From Lonicera japonica (lineage: Eukaryota > Streptophyta > Magnoliopsida > Dipsacales > Caprifoliaceae), in the NCBI GenBank assembly GCA_021464415.1, contig CM038467.1, forward strand, positions 23,902,011-23,966,010: DNA of 64,000 nucleotides, written 5' to 3'. The position numbers and the translations under genes are program-made. Under the pieces are notes generated by a model. The model was given only the letters and a program-made list of their open reading frames with translations. It had not been told where the DNA came from and made no database searches. Shown in pieces: positions 22,521-33,058 of this stretch (the first letter of the stretch is position 1; each line of letters starts with the position of its first letter).

Positions 22521-23462
22521 TTAGAATTATTATAAAAAAAATTGAAAAGAAAACCAAAAATTTTGACCCGCAATACAATTAATACACAATAGATTTATAT
22601 TGCAATCGAATCAACAATCATAATAGATTTATATTGCAATCCAATCAATATTCACAATAGTTCTCGATTTCGCAATACATGCCAAAATATCATCAACCTC
22701 TCTACCTTAGAGGCCTCTTTGCATGTGAATAGATCAAGTTGTTTAACAAAATTAATCAATCAACACATAGTGAACTAGAGGGGATGAAACATAAAAGAAA
22801 TTAGATGGACCAGTCAAGTGGTTAAGAATAATTCTAAGAAATAACATACATCCTTCCCTTGGTCCATTTCATTACTAGCCTACCTGATGCAAAGTAGAGA
22901 GTCCCTGCATATTTTAACCATAAAACCCCCACCACCCTCAATCACCAAACAAAAAAAGATAAAGGAAAAAGGAAATGGAAAGAATGCAAACTTATAATAA
23001 TACCTTCAGGCAGTTCAGACTGATCAAATGGAGAGCAAAATAACTTAGCTACTTCCTATCTCACCTTTTATCTGTGCTTTCATGTTCTTCTCCACTTCTT
23101 GCAGTAAACATACACACACAAACGCAACGTTATATAAAAATAAGGCCTCCACAAATAATTGACAAAAAGTAGCACAATAATGCATTTTTAACTCACCAAA
23201 TGTATGTAAGTAACAACCACAATAATTAATTCAAACACAAAGTAATAAATTGAGAACATAACATGCCCATCAAATAAGGTACACAAGATTTCTTAGTGAG
23301 GAAAACCAATACGATAACCACATGGGACATGGGAAATCGAGGTTCAAGTCCCCTGAGTCCCTGACCAAAGCCCCAAAACATGAAAACATATACATGTATG
23401 TACTTTACATATAAATACTTCAAAAAATATACCCAAAAAATTATATATCCACAAGCAAATAC
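22521..23462. other. CACTA interior, non-coding
   Basis: AT-rich, with no recognisable coding. A B-box-like 'gaggttcaagtcccc' lies at about 23340-23354, possibly from a SINE. The part next to 23462 is presumably intron of the captured prolyl-tRNA synthetase gene. Confidence 0.4.
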
Positions 23463-23640
23463 CTCATCATCACACCAAGGAGCTAAGATCATTTTCTTTT
23501 GGTTAAGTGCTTTAGCAAAATTGCTCCCATGTATATACAACCTTAATACAAGCATCCTGGTTTTTGCTTTTCCAATGTCAAATAGATTTTGTTGAATATC
23601 AGCCAACGTCTCATTTACTTTCTCAAACCAACATGTCCAC
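23463..23640 (-). pseudogene. Captured prolyl-tRNA synthetase exon fragment
   Basis: Prolyl-tRNA synthetase charges tRNA-Pro with proline. The minus strand encodes a piece of the C-terminal part: ETLADIQQNLFDIGKAK, then after one frameshift DACIKVVYTWEQFC, then back in frame ALNQKKMILAPWCDDE. QKKMILAPWCD(D/E)E is a strongly conserved block of plant cytosolic ProRS. The exon ends at gatgatgag|gtatttg, a plausible donor, so a genomic (intron-containing) segment was captured rather than a cDNA. A frameshift pair and missing flanking exons make it non-functional. A source gene should exist elsewhere in the genome. Confidence 0.75.
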
Positions 23641-24798
23641 CGAAATATCCACCTTAGAAAAATTGTCACAGCGAACGGCACATACCTTGAAGTAATATTA
23701 AAAAACTAGACTATATTCCATTGGATTAATCAACGCATAGCATTTACACCAAAGATCGGAAGAGTTTAGACAACAGTAGAAACATACTTGCCTTATTTGA
23801 TTATTAGCCAAGTTTTTTTGGCCAATTTCAATCCTCAGGCAATTCGAGCTGATCAAATAGAGAGGACAACTCGTGGGGCAAAGAGCAAAGAAAAAAAGTA
23901 GTTGTTTCCCTTCGGATTTAGAGAAAAAAAAAACAAAAAAATAAATATATATTCACTAACCAGTTAATTCCAAAGAAAACTCTAGCCGAGGAAAGCAACC
24001 AAGATTCCTAATTAATTTTAGTTACTAGCATGTAGAAGTCTCGATATATTGATTATCATGTTAGCACTCAAAATCCAATTACAATAATTCAAATCCTAAG
24101 GATACCACAAAACACACGTGGGAAAGCTAGGATCACACATGAAAATAAAAATGAACCATGAGGATAGAAATCTAAGACCTATTAAAAAATTAAGTCATCA
24201 ACACATTGTCATAAATTATGAATTTGGTGGTAAGTTTAGTTGACAAAATATAATCGATGCCAATATTGTGAGCTAACCACATGATAAAGGGTACATTTGT
24301 ATTGACTATTAGTAACAAATTAGACACCTGGCTGCATTGTATCTCAGAAATAATGTTGTTTAGCTATTGTAAGCAACATATTACCATATATTTCATGAGT
24401 ACAAAGTAACTAAACCTTTGTTGCGATTACCTTTGCCTGATTTGCTTATTCTCCCCCCTTCTCATACGAAGTACATACATGTAAATGCCGAATCAAAATT
24501 TTGGCTAGAGAACAACTATAACACTGCTGGAGAGGGCAAAATAGTTAATGAACGTAATGTTTCTAATTTTATAGGGAAAACATAACACTGGAAGGCCAAA
24601 TTTATAAATGCACACATGCGAGAGTGGGATGAAAATATTTTCCCTGAACTTCAAGTGATAATTCCATTGGTGGATATAATTTCTACCAAATCTCACTCAC
24701 AATAGGGGGTAAGACACCATAGATATCTACAAATATGGGGAAGTAATTTTTATTTTTTTTACTCTTTTTTTTCTGGACGCAAGAGATGAGCTAATTGC
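23641..24798. other. CACTA interior between captured fragments
   Basis: AT-rich sequence, probably partly captured intron, with no further exon I can identify. A 63-codon minus-strand frame at 24505-24696 has no recognisable motif. Confidence 0.4.
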
Positions 24799-25035
24799 CT
24801 GCAAATGGTCGCGGTATAGCTTAGTGGCCTTCGCATGTGCCAGTAACATGTTGTGCATAGTCGTGAGGTTCCACGTCGGAATTGCCAGCGAAGCGATTGC
24901 CCAAAGGTACAGAACAATGAGCTGGCGAGGTACTGGCCCACTACCCCACCATATAAGCCATGTTTGCAAAAGGTTCGGTTCATTTATGCTAGTCCAGTAC
25001 TTCATTCGATCACCAAAAGCTCTTGAAACAAATTT
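24799..25035 (-). pseudogene. Captured GH1 beta-glucosidase exon fragment
   Basis: Family 1 glycoside hydrolases cleave beta-glucosides by a retaining mechanism. The minus strand carries one exon: FVSRAFGDRMKYWTSINEPN, including the NEP motif with the acid/base glutamate. After frameshifts follow NMAYMVG, GPVPRQ, GNSDVEP and then MHNMLLAHAKATKLYRDHLQ. These blocks appear in the order found in plant enzymes. An acceptor (ttcgcag) lies just before the exon. At least two frame changes lie between NEPN and HNMLLAHA, so it is dead. Only about 80 of the usual 500 residues are present and the nucleophile region is absent. Confidence 0.85.
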
Positions 25036-26789
25036 CTGCGAAATGAACAAAATATTCTTTGCACAAGTACATGTAGGAATAGCATTAATTTTTTTTCCAA
25101 AAGAAGCAGAAATGCAAAAGTATGTACAATTATAATATCTAGGCCCAGTTAAAAAAAAGGAAGGGGTACAGGGCTAGGAGAATCGAACCTATCAACATTG
25201 ATATAGAAGTAAATAGTTGTAATTGATAATGGCTCTTTTTTTTTTAACTTAAATGAGAAATGGACATTACTGCATTAGGGGACTAAGCCAGGCTCCATAT
25301 CTATCCTCTAGTTCTTAGGGGAAGTCATGATGGTGAATGGTCACAAATGGCTCAATTCTTGTATCCAAACAGGCCCTTTACTACTTGTTCCTTTGATTGA
25401 TTTTCTTTTAATTTGGACAAAAAGCATACAATATTTACTTGTATATATATATATATATATATATTTCCCATTGAACTTTTTTTTAATTAACATTAAGTAG
25501 ATTCAAAATGATGTTACTTATTTTTTCAAGAGGTAAAAGAAAAATTCAAAACACACAAACAAGGCAAATTGAATTCAGCTATTTAAGTTAATAAAGATCA
25601 TTCAATAACTATCGCTTACATATAAAAATTCTCACATACCCACACACGCATATATATAGAGAGAAATAACAAAAAAGTTGTCTAGCATCGGGCAAAAACA
25701 AAAGTTGCAAAAAGAGAGCGAATAATGGACATTATTGTGTTCAGTGTGAGGATTGACTCTTCATTCATTAGAGAAATCACTTTGGTTGTTAATCCACACT
25801 ATGATAATTATTGTGTTCAGTGTGAGGATTAAAATGAAAATTAGTTGGAAGTAAAATAGTTAATCTTCCTAGCTAACTAATTGGTGGTTGATCCAAACTA
25901 AGAAAAAAATGCAAGTAATTACAACATCTCAATCAATCAGTTCTATGCAAGAATACCATCACAGTAAAAACTAAGAGACCAGTTAGCAGCAATAACACTT
26001 TTAAGCTCGAAATTGATTATAAATTTCTAGCACATCAATATAATCTTAGTGACACCACTAGATTGCATTTACATGTTTGTAATAGCAATCACATAAACCC
26101 CAAACACCAAAAATCATATAACAATAGAACATCAATTACATAAACCCCAAACACCAAACACCAAAAATCACCTTTATCTTTGTATGAAAACTCCTCATTG
26201 ATAACATAGTAAATCTTCTTCTTCGTCTCTTCCCCACTGAAAAGAAAAAAGAAAAGCATCATAATAAGAACAGATGCACATATACATACAAAAGCAATAA
26301 TCCTCATACCCTTATACCCCGATCCCCTCCCTTTATCGCTTATGGTGAGCAAAAAGAGTAACCAACAAAAATACAATCATACCTCCAGATTCTAGGGCTT
26401 GGATTTGATGGAAAAAGGAACCAACGAGGAGCTTCAAAACGTAGAAGAGGAATTAGGGCTTAGATTTGATATAGAAGGGAACCAACGAGGTGCTTGATGG
26501 GAAAGAGTAATTACAAAGAGGGGGCCCAAATTTGTTGAACTAGGGCATAAATTTGATAAGCACTTAGCATAGAAATAGAGAATGAGATATATCAATGATG
26601 CGGAAGAAAGTGGTGGTGGTGGTGGTGGTGGGCGGAGTTCAAGGGGGCGATGGTAGGATTTGGGGCATGGGCGAAGGCAGAGAGATTTCAACAATATTGG
26701 GATATATTTTGTGAGATTGGAAATTTCAAAAGTACAAGTGAAATGGAAAAAAAATTAGAGGGAATCCAAAATTTTTTGTTCAGGGAATG
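25036..26789. other. CACTA interior, right half
   Basis: No supported gene. There is an AT microsatellite near 25441-25464, a direct repeat of 'tgtgttcagtgtgaggatt' (25737 and 25812), a duplicated 'cataaaccccaaacaccaaa' (26092 and 26136), and a GGT run near 26612-26631. Short minus-strand frames at 26089-26694 are proline- or hydrophobic-rich and not recognisable. Confidence 0.4.
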
Positions 26790-27049
26790 AGTCATTAATT
26801 CGTCATAATTTGTGATCCGATCAAAACAGTCACAAAGGCTAACGGTCGTAAGCTAAACTCTTTGTGACTGTCATTGGCAGTCACAATAAACACTAATATT
26901 TGTGACTACCATTAACAGTCATAAATATTCAAAACTATGACTATTTGACGTTAGTGACTGTCTTTGGCAGTCATAAGTATTATGATTGCCAATAGCAGTC
27001 ATAAATGCATCGAGTTCAAAAGTCATAAATTCCTGATTTTGGTGTAGTG
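26790..27049. repeat. CACTA right subterminal repeat array
   Basis: Repeated TGACTG/CAGTCA units, as at the left end, several paired as palindromes such as TGACTGtcattggCAGTCA. They end in the terminal GGTGTAGTG. Density is highest within 250 bp of the end, as in En/Spm. Confidence 0.85.
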
Positions 27050-27223
27050 AGTGGACATCCTTTCTTGAATACCTGTAAAGAAAAACATATATAAAGGTAT
27101 GAGCTATAGGCTCAGTGAATGCATCACTTTCCTCAACAGTAATCTGTAAAAGTATATATATATACACAAATATAATATATATAATCACATTCAATTCCCA
27201 TCCTCTAGCCATCATATAAAGCA

Positions 27224-27935
27224 TTAAATGTACCACACACATAACCGCTTTATAGCCTCAATTATTAGGCATCAAGCATTTATTCCATATACACATCCTT
27301 TAGCCCTATATATACTGGGCATCAGATGTATCACATACATAACCACTCTATAGCCTTGATTATTAGGTATCAAGCATCCATTCCATATACACATCCTCTA
27401 GCCCTATATATACTGGGCATCAGATGTATCACATACATAACCGCTTCTATAGCCTTAATTATTAGGCATCAAGCATCCATTTCATATACACATCCTCTAG
27501 TCCTATATATACTAGGTATCAGATGTATCACATACATAACCGCTCTATAGCCTTAATTATGAGGCATCAAGCATCCATTCCATATACACATCCTCTAGCC
27601 CTATATATATTGGGCATCAGATGTATCACATACATAACCGCTCTATAGCCTTAATTATTAGGCATTAAGCATCCATTCCATATACACATCATCTAACCCT
27701 ATATATATACTGGGCATCAGATGTATCACATACATAACCGCTCTATAGCCTTAATTATTAGGCATCAAGCATCCATTCCATATACACATCATCTAGCCCT
27801 ATATATACTGGGCATCAGATGTATCACACACATAACCGCTCTATAGCCTCAATTATTAGGCATCAAGCATCCATTCTATATACACATCCTTTAGCCCTAT
27901 ATATTGTGGACATCAGATGTATCTTTCCATACTCT
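27224..27935. repeat. 98-bp minisatellite, about seven copies
   Basis: The phrase 'atcagatgtatcacatac' (or a variant) recurs at 27224, 27321, 27419, 27518, 27616, 27716, 27814 and 27912, spacing 97-100 bp. Units contain 'cataaccgctctatagcc' and 'attaggcatcaagcatcc'. Copies are far more alike than the repeats at 1-1.8 kb, so the array is younger or homogenised. It lies inside the solo LTR. Confidence 0.9.
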
Positions 27936-29252
27936 TCTTTAAATCAAATCACGACTCAACTCCACTTTTCCAAGCATCATAATATCCAACATACATATTC
28001 CACACCACCCTTCACATTTATACATTCAAATGTATATAAATTTCAAGTGAGTACACTCACCTCAAGTCCACACCAACATGGTTCCAAGTTCTATTTTTTC
28101 GGTGCGTTAGAAGTATCTGTTCCTTCACCTACCAATCTAACATAATTAGTATTCTAATTCTACATCAATATAATCATTTATAAGTGTGCAAAATACACTA
28201 ATAATTATACAAATGTATACCCTTATGCACTTGTTAATTTACAACACATTACAACATTTCAGAATTTGGTGCAGTCTGAATCCCCTGCACAGACTAGGTA
28301 CTTTCCGTTCTCCGATCATTCTTAAATTTTTATAGTAGTTACACAACATGTTTATAAAAAAATTTCAGAATTTGAGCATAATCCAACGGCTAAAACATTG
28401 AATATTCACAAAACAACTCAGTACAAACATGCTGTCCAGAATATAACGTATGGCAATAGTCCAACTTCACGGATTAAACTGTACCAATTGGATGAGAGCT
28501 AGGTGCTCTACCATATATTTCTGGAAAGCTCTATGTGTCTACTTTTTAATGCAATTTACAGTGTATAAATCGGAGTTTTCTACAAGGAGTTATAGCAATT
28601 CTCCCACAGTGACACCAATCGGCCAGAATTATGAACTTATAAATTTTTAGCATGATTTCTACTTATATCATCTATTATTATCTCTTTATGATCAAGAAAA
28701 TTCAATTACATCATCACAACACACAAGAACACCAAGAAACAAATTCAAAACCATGTTCTTTCATTTCCAATCATAATTTTTCAATTTCAATTATTACAAA
28801 CACAATAAAAAGATGATAAAAAAAACATAAATAGCATAGTTTAAACTTACCAAAATTAAATTCTCTAATTTTTCTTATTTTTCTCTTCTTCTCCCTCTTT
28901 TTCTCTCAATATATGCCAAGAATATCAATTAATCATACACACATATATTGCCATTTACACACTACCCCCTCAACTTCTATTTCATACAACTAAATCCACT
29001 TACGTACTTTATTTTCAAATAAGTTCCTCATGAATTATTATTCTAACATGAGTTCTTATAATATACACAAATCTAACTCACATTTTTCCCACAAAATCAA
29101 ACATCATGGCAAAATGCACAATTCCACTATTCACCCCACATTAAGAATAAATTGATATCATCAAATGAACAAACATGAATGTAAATACTAATAAATACTT
29201 AAACATATTTAAATGATACTAAGATATTTGTTTTAAGATTCGGAATGTCGCA
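27936..29252. other. Remainder of the solo LTR
   Basis: Non-coding. Two halves near 28.26 and 28.36 kb share 'tttcagaatttg'. The end TTAAGATTCGGAATGTCGCA is the LTR terminus. Confidence 0.6.
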
Positions 29253-29257
29253 GGTGG

Positions 29258-29371
29258 TCGTTCGTGTAATGCTACACAACGCGAGTATCATAAGGCCAAT
29301 CGCTCAAGATCCAAATCAATCCGCTGCGTATACAGGTATGAGATACTTGTATTGTATTATTTTTCCCAACA
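29258..29371 (+). repeat. 3' LTR of the TR-GAG element, right part
   Basis: It continues the 3' LTR exactly where it broke off at 21768 and ends TTTTCCCAACA. The following bases tcagt pair with tcatt before the 5' LTR as a target duplication with one mismatch. Confidence 0.9.
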
Positions 29372-29376
29372 TCAGT

Positions 29377-29786
29377 CCTCTTTTAATTAATGGCCCTCCT
29401 TTGATTTACAACAGATCATATTCGCATATAATTTTGTTTCATTTTAAATGTCTTCATCTAGTCCTCTTTTCAAGCATAACTGTCAAGTATATCTTAATGA
29501 TAAAATAAATGGGAAAGTGCATTCAAACACAAGAGGCATAATTGGCATAATCGGCATTATGTGTATTAACGTTTTTACAATATTTAAAACATATTTATCT
29601 ATGTGGACTACATACTAAAATAATGGGCTAAATACAAAATATCGGGTTGATCACTAATTTTGAATAAAGAATAGGTCTGAGTAAAAAAGCCTCCACATAA
29701 CTGGGTTAAATACTAATTTTCTACTTTTATTTCCCCTTTCATTTTTTCTCATTTTTCTTTATCCATCCGTCCATCAATCTACCATC
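29377..29786. other. AT-rich DNA with dispersed repeats
   Basis: 29.62-29.72 kb belongs to the dispersed 'gggctaaatacaaaat' repeat. 29.70-29.79 kb matches the 16.56-16.70 kb region ('ccatccgtccatcaatct'). No gene. Confidence 0.45.
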
Positions 29787-30190
29787 TAGGGGTGTTTTCA
29801 GTTTGGTTAGGGTAAAAATTAGGAGACCCAAACCAAATTGGAATGTTCCATTTGGTTTCGGATTCTAAATCTTCCAAACCCAAATCCGAACCAAACTTTT
29901 TGGTTCGGTTTGGTTCAATTTATTTCAATTTTTATATATATATTTTTTAAACTAAATAAATTATAAGATAAGACTCATTTCTGGATTGAAAAAATATTAA
30001 CTTCTACAATTATAATATAGCTTTGACCCAAAGATTCGAATTCTTACTATACTTTATAAATTTTAGAAATATAAAATTTTAAATAGTAAAGTAATATTAT
30101 TTTCGAGTCACATATTCAATGAATCGATTTAGTTCGGTTTGGTTAGGGTTTTACAATGTTATGCCCCAAACCCGAACCAAACATAAAAAG
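29787..30190. mobile_element. Truncated hAT-type element related to 1855-2612
   Basis: It begins TAGGGGTGTTTTC like the intact copy and shares its subterminal phrases 'ctaaatcttc', 'gaaccaaactttt' and 'ggttcggtttggttc', but no AACACCCCTA end is present. It is inserted in a dispersed repeat also found at 16.6 kb. The right boundary is approximate. Confidence 0.6.
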
Positions 30191-31223
30191 AAAAAAGAAA
30201 AACATAAAATTGATGAAACTACGTTGCATGCATGTGTCAAAAAAGGAAAAAAGAAGAGGTTGCATGCATGCAAACTTTAATCATAAAATATCATAAAATG
30301 AAGAGCTTTTAGAATATAAGCATAGAGATATGATTAATCGGACAGATGGAGGAAAGATGTGCATTAAATTATACCACAATTTAGAATAAACTTAATCAAT
30401 TCTTGAAATAAATATAAATATAATTATACAATAGCTAAATTAAATTGTATAGGATAAAAATTGAACTAAGTATGATAAAAATATACTCTTAAAAACTTTA
30501 GATCTGATGGTGTAGTGCTCTTGTATTTTCTTAAAAAAGGAAAAAAAAAAAAAAAAAGAAGTCAAATTTTAGTGGCTGAGAAAATCGTGATATACCCTAT
30601 CAGTGAATTGCTTTGCAACTTCAATTTTGAACCCAAAAAAATAAAAATAAAATTAATAATAATAACAAAAAAATAATAAATAAAAATAGAACATCTATCT
30701 TTTATTTTGACCAAATTAAACATGTTTTTGAAATCCTAATTGTGAAAGCCTGAGTTTAGAAAACATCCGAATTTACAAAACCCTATACACTAAATTCAAA
30801 CATTTAGGAAAATATAAAATCAAAATAGCAATGTCTAGAAGTGGGGGAACTCATAATTTGAAACAGTACTCTAGTGAATCTTAATTAAGTATTTTAACTC
30901 CAGAGAAAAAGTATATGCAATGTAGACCTGAAAAAGTCGTTTTGAGTCTATTTTTATCGTGTTTCAAGTGTTATTTGTTCGGATTTAAACAAGTGACGGT
31001 TTCATCGGGTGAAATAAAATTATATTTAAACCCATTTATTATATTAACAAATTACCCGTCATGTTCTGCTATTACCCCTTAAGTACAAATATATACATAC
31101 ATATAATATATATATATATATATATACGAATTATATATATATATATGCTACAAAGTTACATATATACATATATACATGTACATGTGTAACATTATACAAC
31201 TATATATATTATTAACGGGTTCT
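30191..31223. other. AT-rich intergenic DNA
   Basis: No gene. There is an A run near 30540-30557, an (AATAA)-rich stretch at 30640-30690, and nested TA microsatellites at 31100-31170. Confidence 0.4.
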
Positions 31224-31231
31224 AATGGTTA

Positions 31232-32140
31232 TAAGGATGACAATAAAATCCAACTCCGATGGGTTTCTGATCCGGTCCAACTCGAATGGGCCAGGTTTTT
31301 TTTAGCTTGGGTTGGATTTGAGTTTCAAGAAAAAAAATTAGAGCGGGTTAGGGTTTTACCATTTAAAAGACCCCGACTTGACCTAACCCGACATGCATAC
31401 ATATATATAGGGGCCTACTATTAACACACAGTAAAATATATACTCTCTAACACTCTAACATTAACTCGGCCCTTAAGGACCGAGTACATGTACATTGGCT
31501 CGACCCCTGAGAATCGCGTATGACTTGGTCCTTAGGGGCTGAGCCAGTGTAATTTTTTTACTCAAAAATGGCTCGGCTCCTAAGTATCGAGTATGTGCAC
31601 ATATACTCAGTCCTTAGAAGCCGAGTAAATAGGATGGAGTGTTAGTGAATATTTTAATATGTGTCAATAACGTCCACCTATATATAAATACATTAATATA
31701 AAAGATATATATAGTGTTATTGAAAAAACTCTAAATGCCTCCCATTTTTCTTCTACGTCGAGTTCTCAAGTATCTCTCACTCTACCTCCATCTCAACGAT
31801 TCAACCATGGCCACTCCTCTCCTCCACCACTGGCCCACCACTCCATCTCTCAATACTCTCCTTCTCTTCTACCACCGCCTCACCTCCACTATCTCCCGGC
31901 TCTCTCTGCTCTCCCCGTCGGACTTACCATTACTTTTTTTAGTTTCTATTTGTTCTTTAATTATTGAAATTGGCCTTTTATTGATGATGTTTTAAATTAG
32001 GGGAGGGTTGGGTTTCAAAGTATTGGGTTAATTAGGGTTAAGAAAAAGAAAAAAAAACCATTAATTTCTTGTTCCAGGTGGGTTAGTACATGTGTGGGAT
32101 GGGTTTGATACTGGCCAAACCCGCCCTATGACCATCCCTA
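31232..32140. mobile_element. hAT-type non-autonomous element, 909 bp, with a nested MITE
   Basis: Left end TAAGGATGACAAT and right-end complement TAGGGATGGTCAT are inverted. Flanks are aatggtta (31224-31231) and aacggtta (32141-32148), an 8-bp target duplication with one change. Subterminal GGGTTNGG/CCCGACC-type repeats are typical of plant elements of this class. It contains the palindrome-array MITE copy B and a plus-strand frame of 86 codons (31735-31995), Leu/Ser/Pro-rich and unrecognised. No transposase. Confidence 0.8.
31411..31676. mobile_element. Palindrome-array MITE, copy B
   Basis: Imperfect inverted ends: left GGCCTACTATTAACACACAG, right complement GGACGTTATTGACACATATT. Within are about five imperfect palindromes on the theme ACTCGGTCCTTAGGACCGAGT at about 31464-31485 (best preserved), 31498, 31523-31545, 31570-31593 and 31605-31627. 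'TAACACTC' sits just inside both ends. Same layout as the 48.4-kb copy but a different palindrome sequence. It is nested in the hAT-type element 31232-32140. Target duplication unclear because the junctions are TA-rich. Confidence 0.6.
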
Positions 32141-32148
32141 AACGGTTA

Positions 32149-32863
32149 TTATTGTGTTAACAAATATTAACTCACCCGACCTGTTAACTATCGTGTTTTA
32201 AAAATTATTAAGAGTTCAACCATTAACTTATAATTTAGTGTCAATTCATACTGTGCAATCGTTACCAAATATTTTTTTGCAAAATCTAATGCAGTGTTGG
32301 TTTCCACAGTCAAGCACGAATCCATAACCTAACAAATAGGAATCCAATTATTCCACATTTACTTTACATAAGTGTATTCAATAAAAATTTTAAAAGATTA
32401 TGATTGACATTTTATAATATGTAGATTTCGCTAAATCCATAGAATGCATTAAGTCCATATAGAATATAACATATTCTTATGTATGATTTTTTTTAGTATT
32501 TTCATAGAATTTAAAATAGCAAATTAGTATTTAATCCAAAATTTTGTGGGTTTGTTTATTCAGACCCACCTTGTTTTAGTAATTAGAGAAAAGCACAATA
32601 TTTTGTATTTAGCCCAAGTTAAGAAAATACATTTATTTTTAATTTATCTAATAATTATATGGCTAATTGTCCTAATTGCTCTTAGTAAATGATTAGGTTT
32701 GTTACTTATCTGTATTCATCTTAATCATTGATATTTATCAACTAAAAAATAGGTGAAACGTATGCATGAAATGTATGAGTCCCGCCCTCCCTCATAATAT
32801 GCAGCAGTTAGAGAGAGACATAACTTTTAGAGAAAGCTTTGATCTTTCTCCCATCAATACAAT
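32149..32863. other. AT-rich intergenic DNA
   Basis: No gene. 32.55-32.64 kb is another copy of the dispersed 'tagcccaagttaag' repeat. The last 60 bp before 32864 may be 5' UTR of the RPS4 pseudogene. Confidence 0.4.
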
Positions 32864-33058
32864 ATGGCGAGCAGTTTGATCTATAAATATTTGAAAAGTC
32901 TCAAAACCCCAAAACATTGGATGCTAGGTAAGCTTAGTGTTACATTTCCTCCCAATTCATCATTTGATCCCCGAAAATATTGGGAATGTCTTCCCTTGAA
33001 TATGATCATGCAACCACTCAAATATGCTCTTACTTACCATGAGGTCATTTCTAGCTCT
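32864..33058 (+). pseudogene. Ribosomal protein S4 (eS4) pseudogene, 5' fragment
   Basis: eS4 is a component of the small cytosolic ribosomal subunit. The frame starts ATGGCGAGC and reads [15 protein letters not shown], then [12 protein letters not shown] and [13 protein letters not shown], all alignable with the first 65 or so residues of plant eS4 in the same order without introns. Many conserved residues are changed: the basic N-terminus is lost and SGPHKSRECLPL has become [12 protein letters not shown]. After residue 63 the similarity stops although eS4 is about 260 residues long. It is a truncated, old copy, probably processed since no intron interrupts it, and unlikely to be functional. 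Confidence 0.75.

Larger units (their letters stand above)
22101..27049. mobile_element. CACTA (En/Spm-type) transposon with captured host gene pieces, 4.95 kb
   Basis: Termini are CACTACACCAGAATC on the left and, as complement of the right end, CACTACACCAAAATC. Subterminal regions on both sides are filled with TGACTGNNNNNNCAGTCA units. A 3-bp duplication (agt) flanks the element. No TNPD-like transposase or TNPA-like coding is seen, so it is non-autonomous. The interior carries exon-intron fragments of a prolyl-tRNA synthetase gene and a GH1 beta-glucosidase gene, both on the minus strand. That is the transduplication pattern known for CACTA elements. It sits inside the solo LTR, which sits inside the TR-GAG element. 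Confidence 0.93.
21769..29252 (-). mobile_element. Solo LTR (probable Ty3/gypsy) in the TR-GAG 3' LTR
   Basis: The insertion starts TGTCACACCCGAAC and ends TTCGGAATGTCGCA, so it has TG..CA ends with short imperfect inverted repeats, and it is flanked by an exact 5-bp duplication (ggtgg). Removing the CACTA element and one of its target copies leaves about 2.53 kb without gag or pol, which fits a solo LTR left by recombination between two LTRs. TGTCACACCC-type termini are common in plant gypsy LTRs. Orientation is a guess. It holds a 98-bp minisatellite and several 'ccaacggctaaaac'-like phrases. Confidence 0.75.
18917..29371 (+). mobile_element. Gag-only copia-type retrotransposon (TR-GAG), split by a nested insertion
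   Basis: 5' LTR (18917-19245), tRNA-Met primer site, decayed gag (19877-20775), about 780 bp of non-coding DNA and a 3' LTR (21553-21768 plus 29258-29371) make a unit of about 2.97 kb once the 7.5-kb insertion is removed. Flanking 5-mers are tcatt (18912-18916) and tcagt (29372-29376), a target duplication with one mismatch. There is no protease, integrase or RT. A gag-only element below 4 kb with LTRs fits the described TR-GAG class of non-autonomous plant elements, mobilised by pol in trans. About 25 differences are visible between the LTRs (hand count), so it is old. Confidence 0.85.

Noticed and set aside
31735..31995. Leu/Ser/Pro-rich 86-codon frame as a gene
   Set aside because: It lies inside a non-autonomous hAT-type element and has no recognisable motif.
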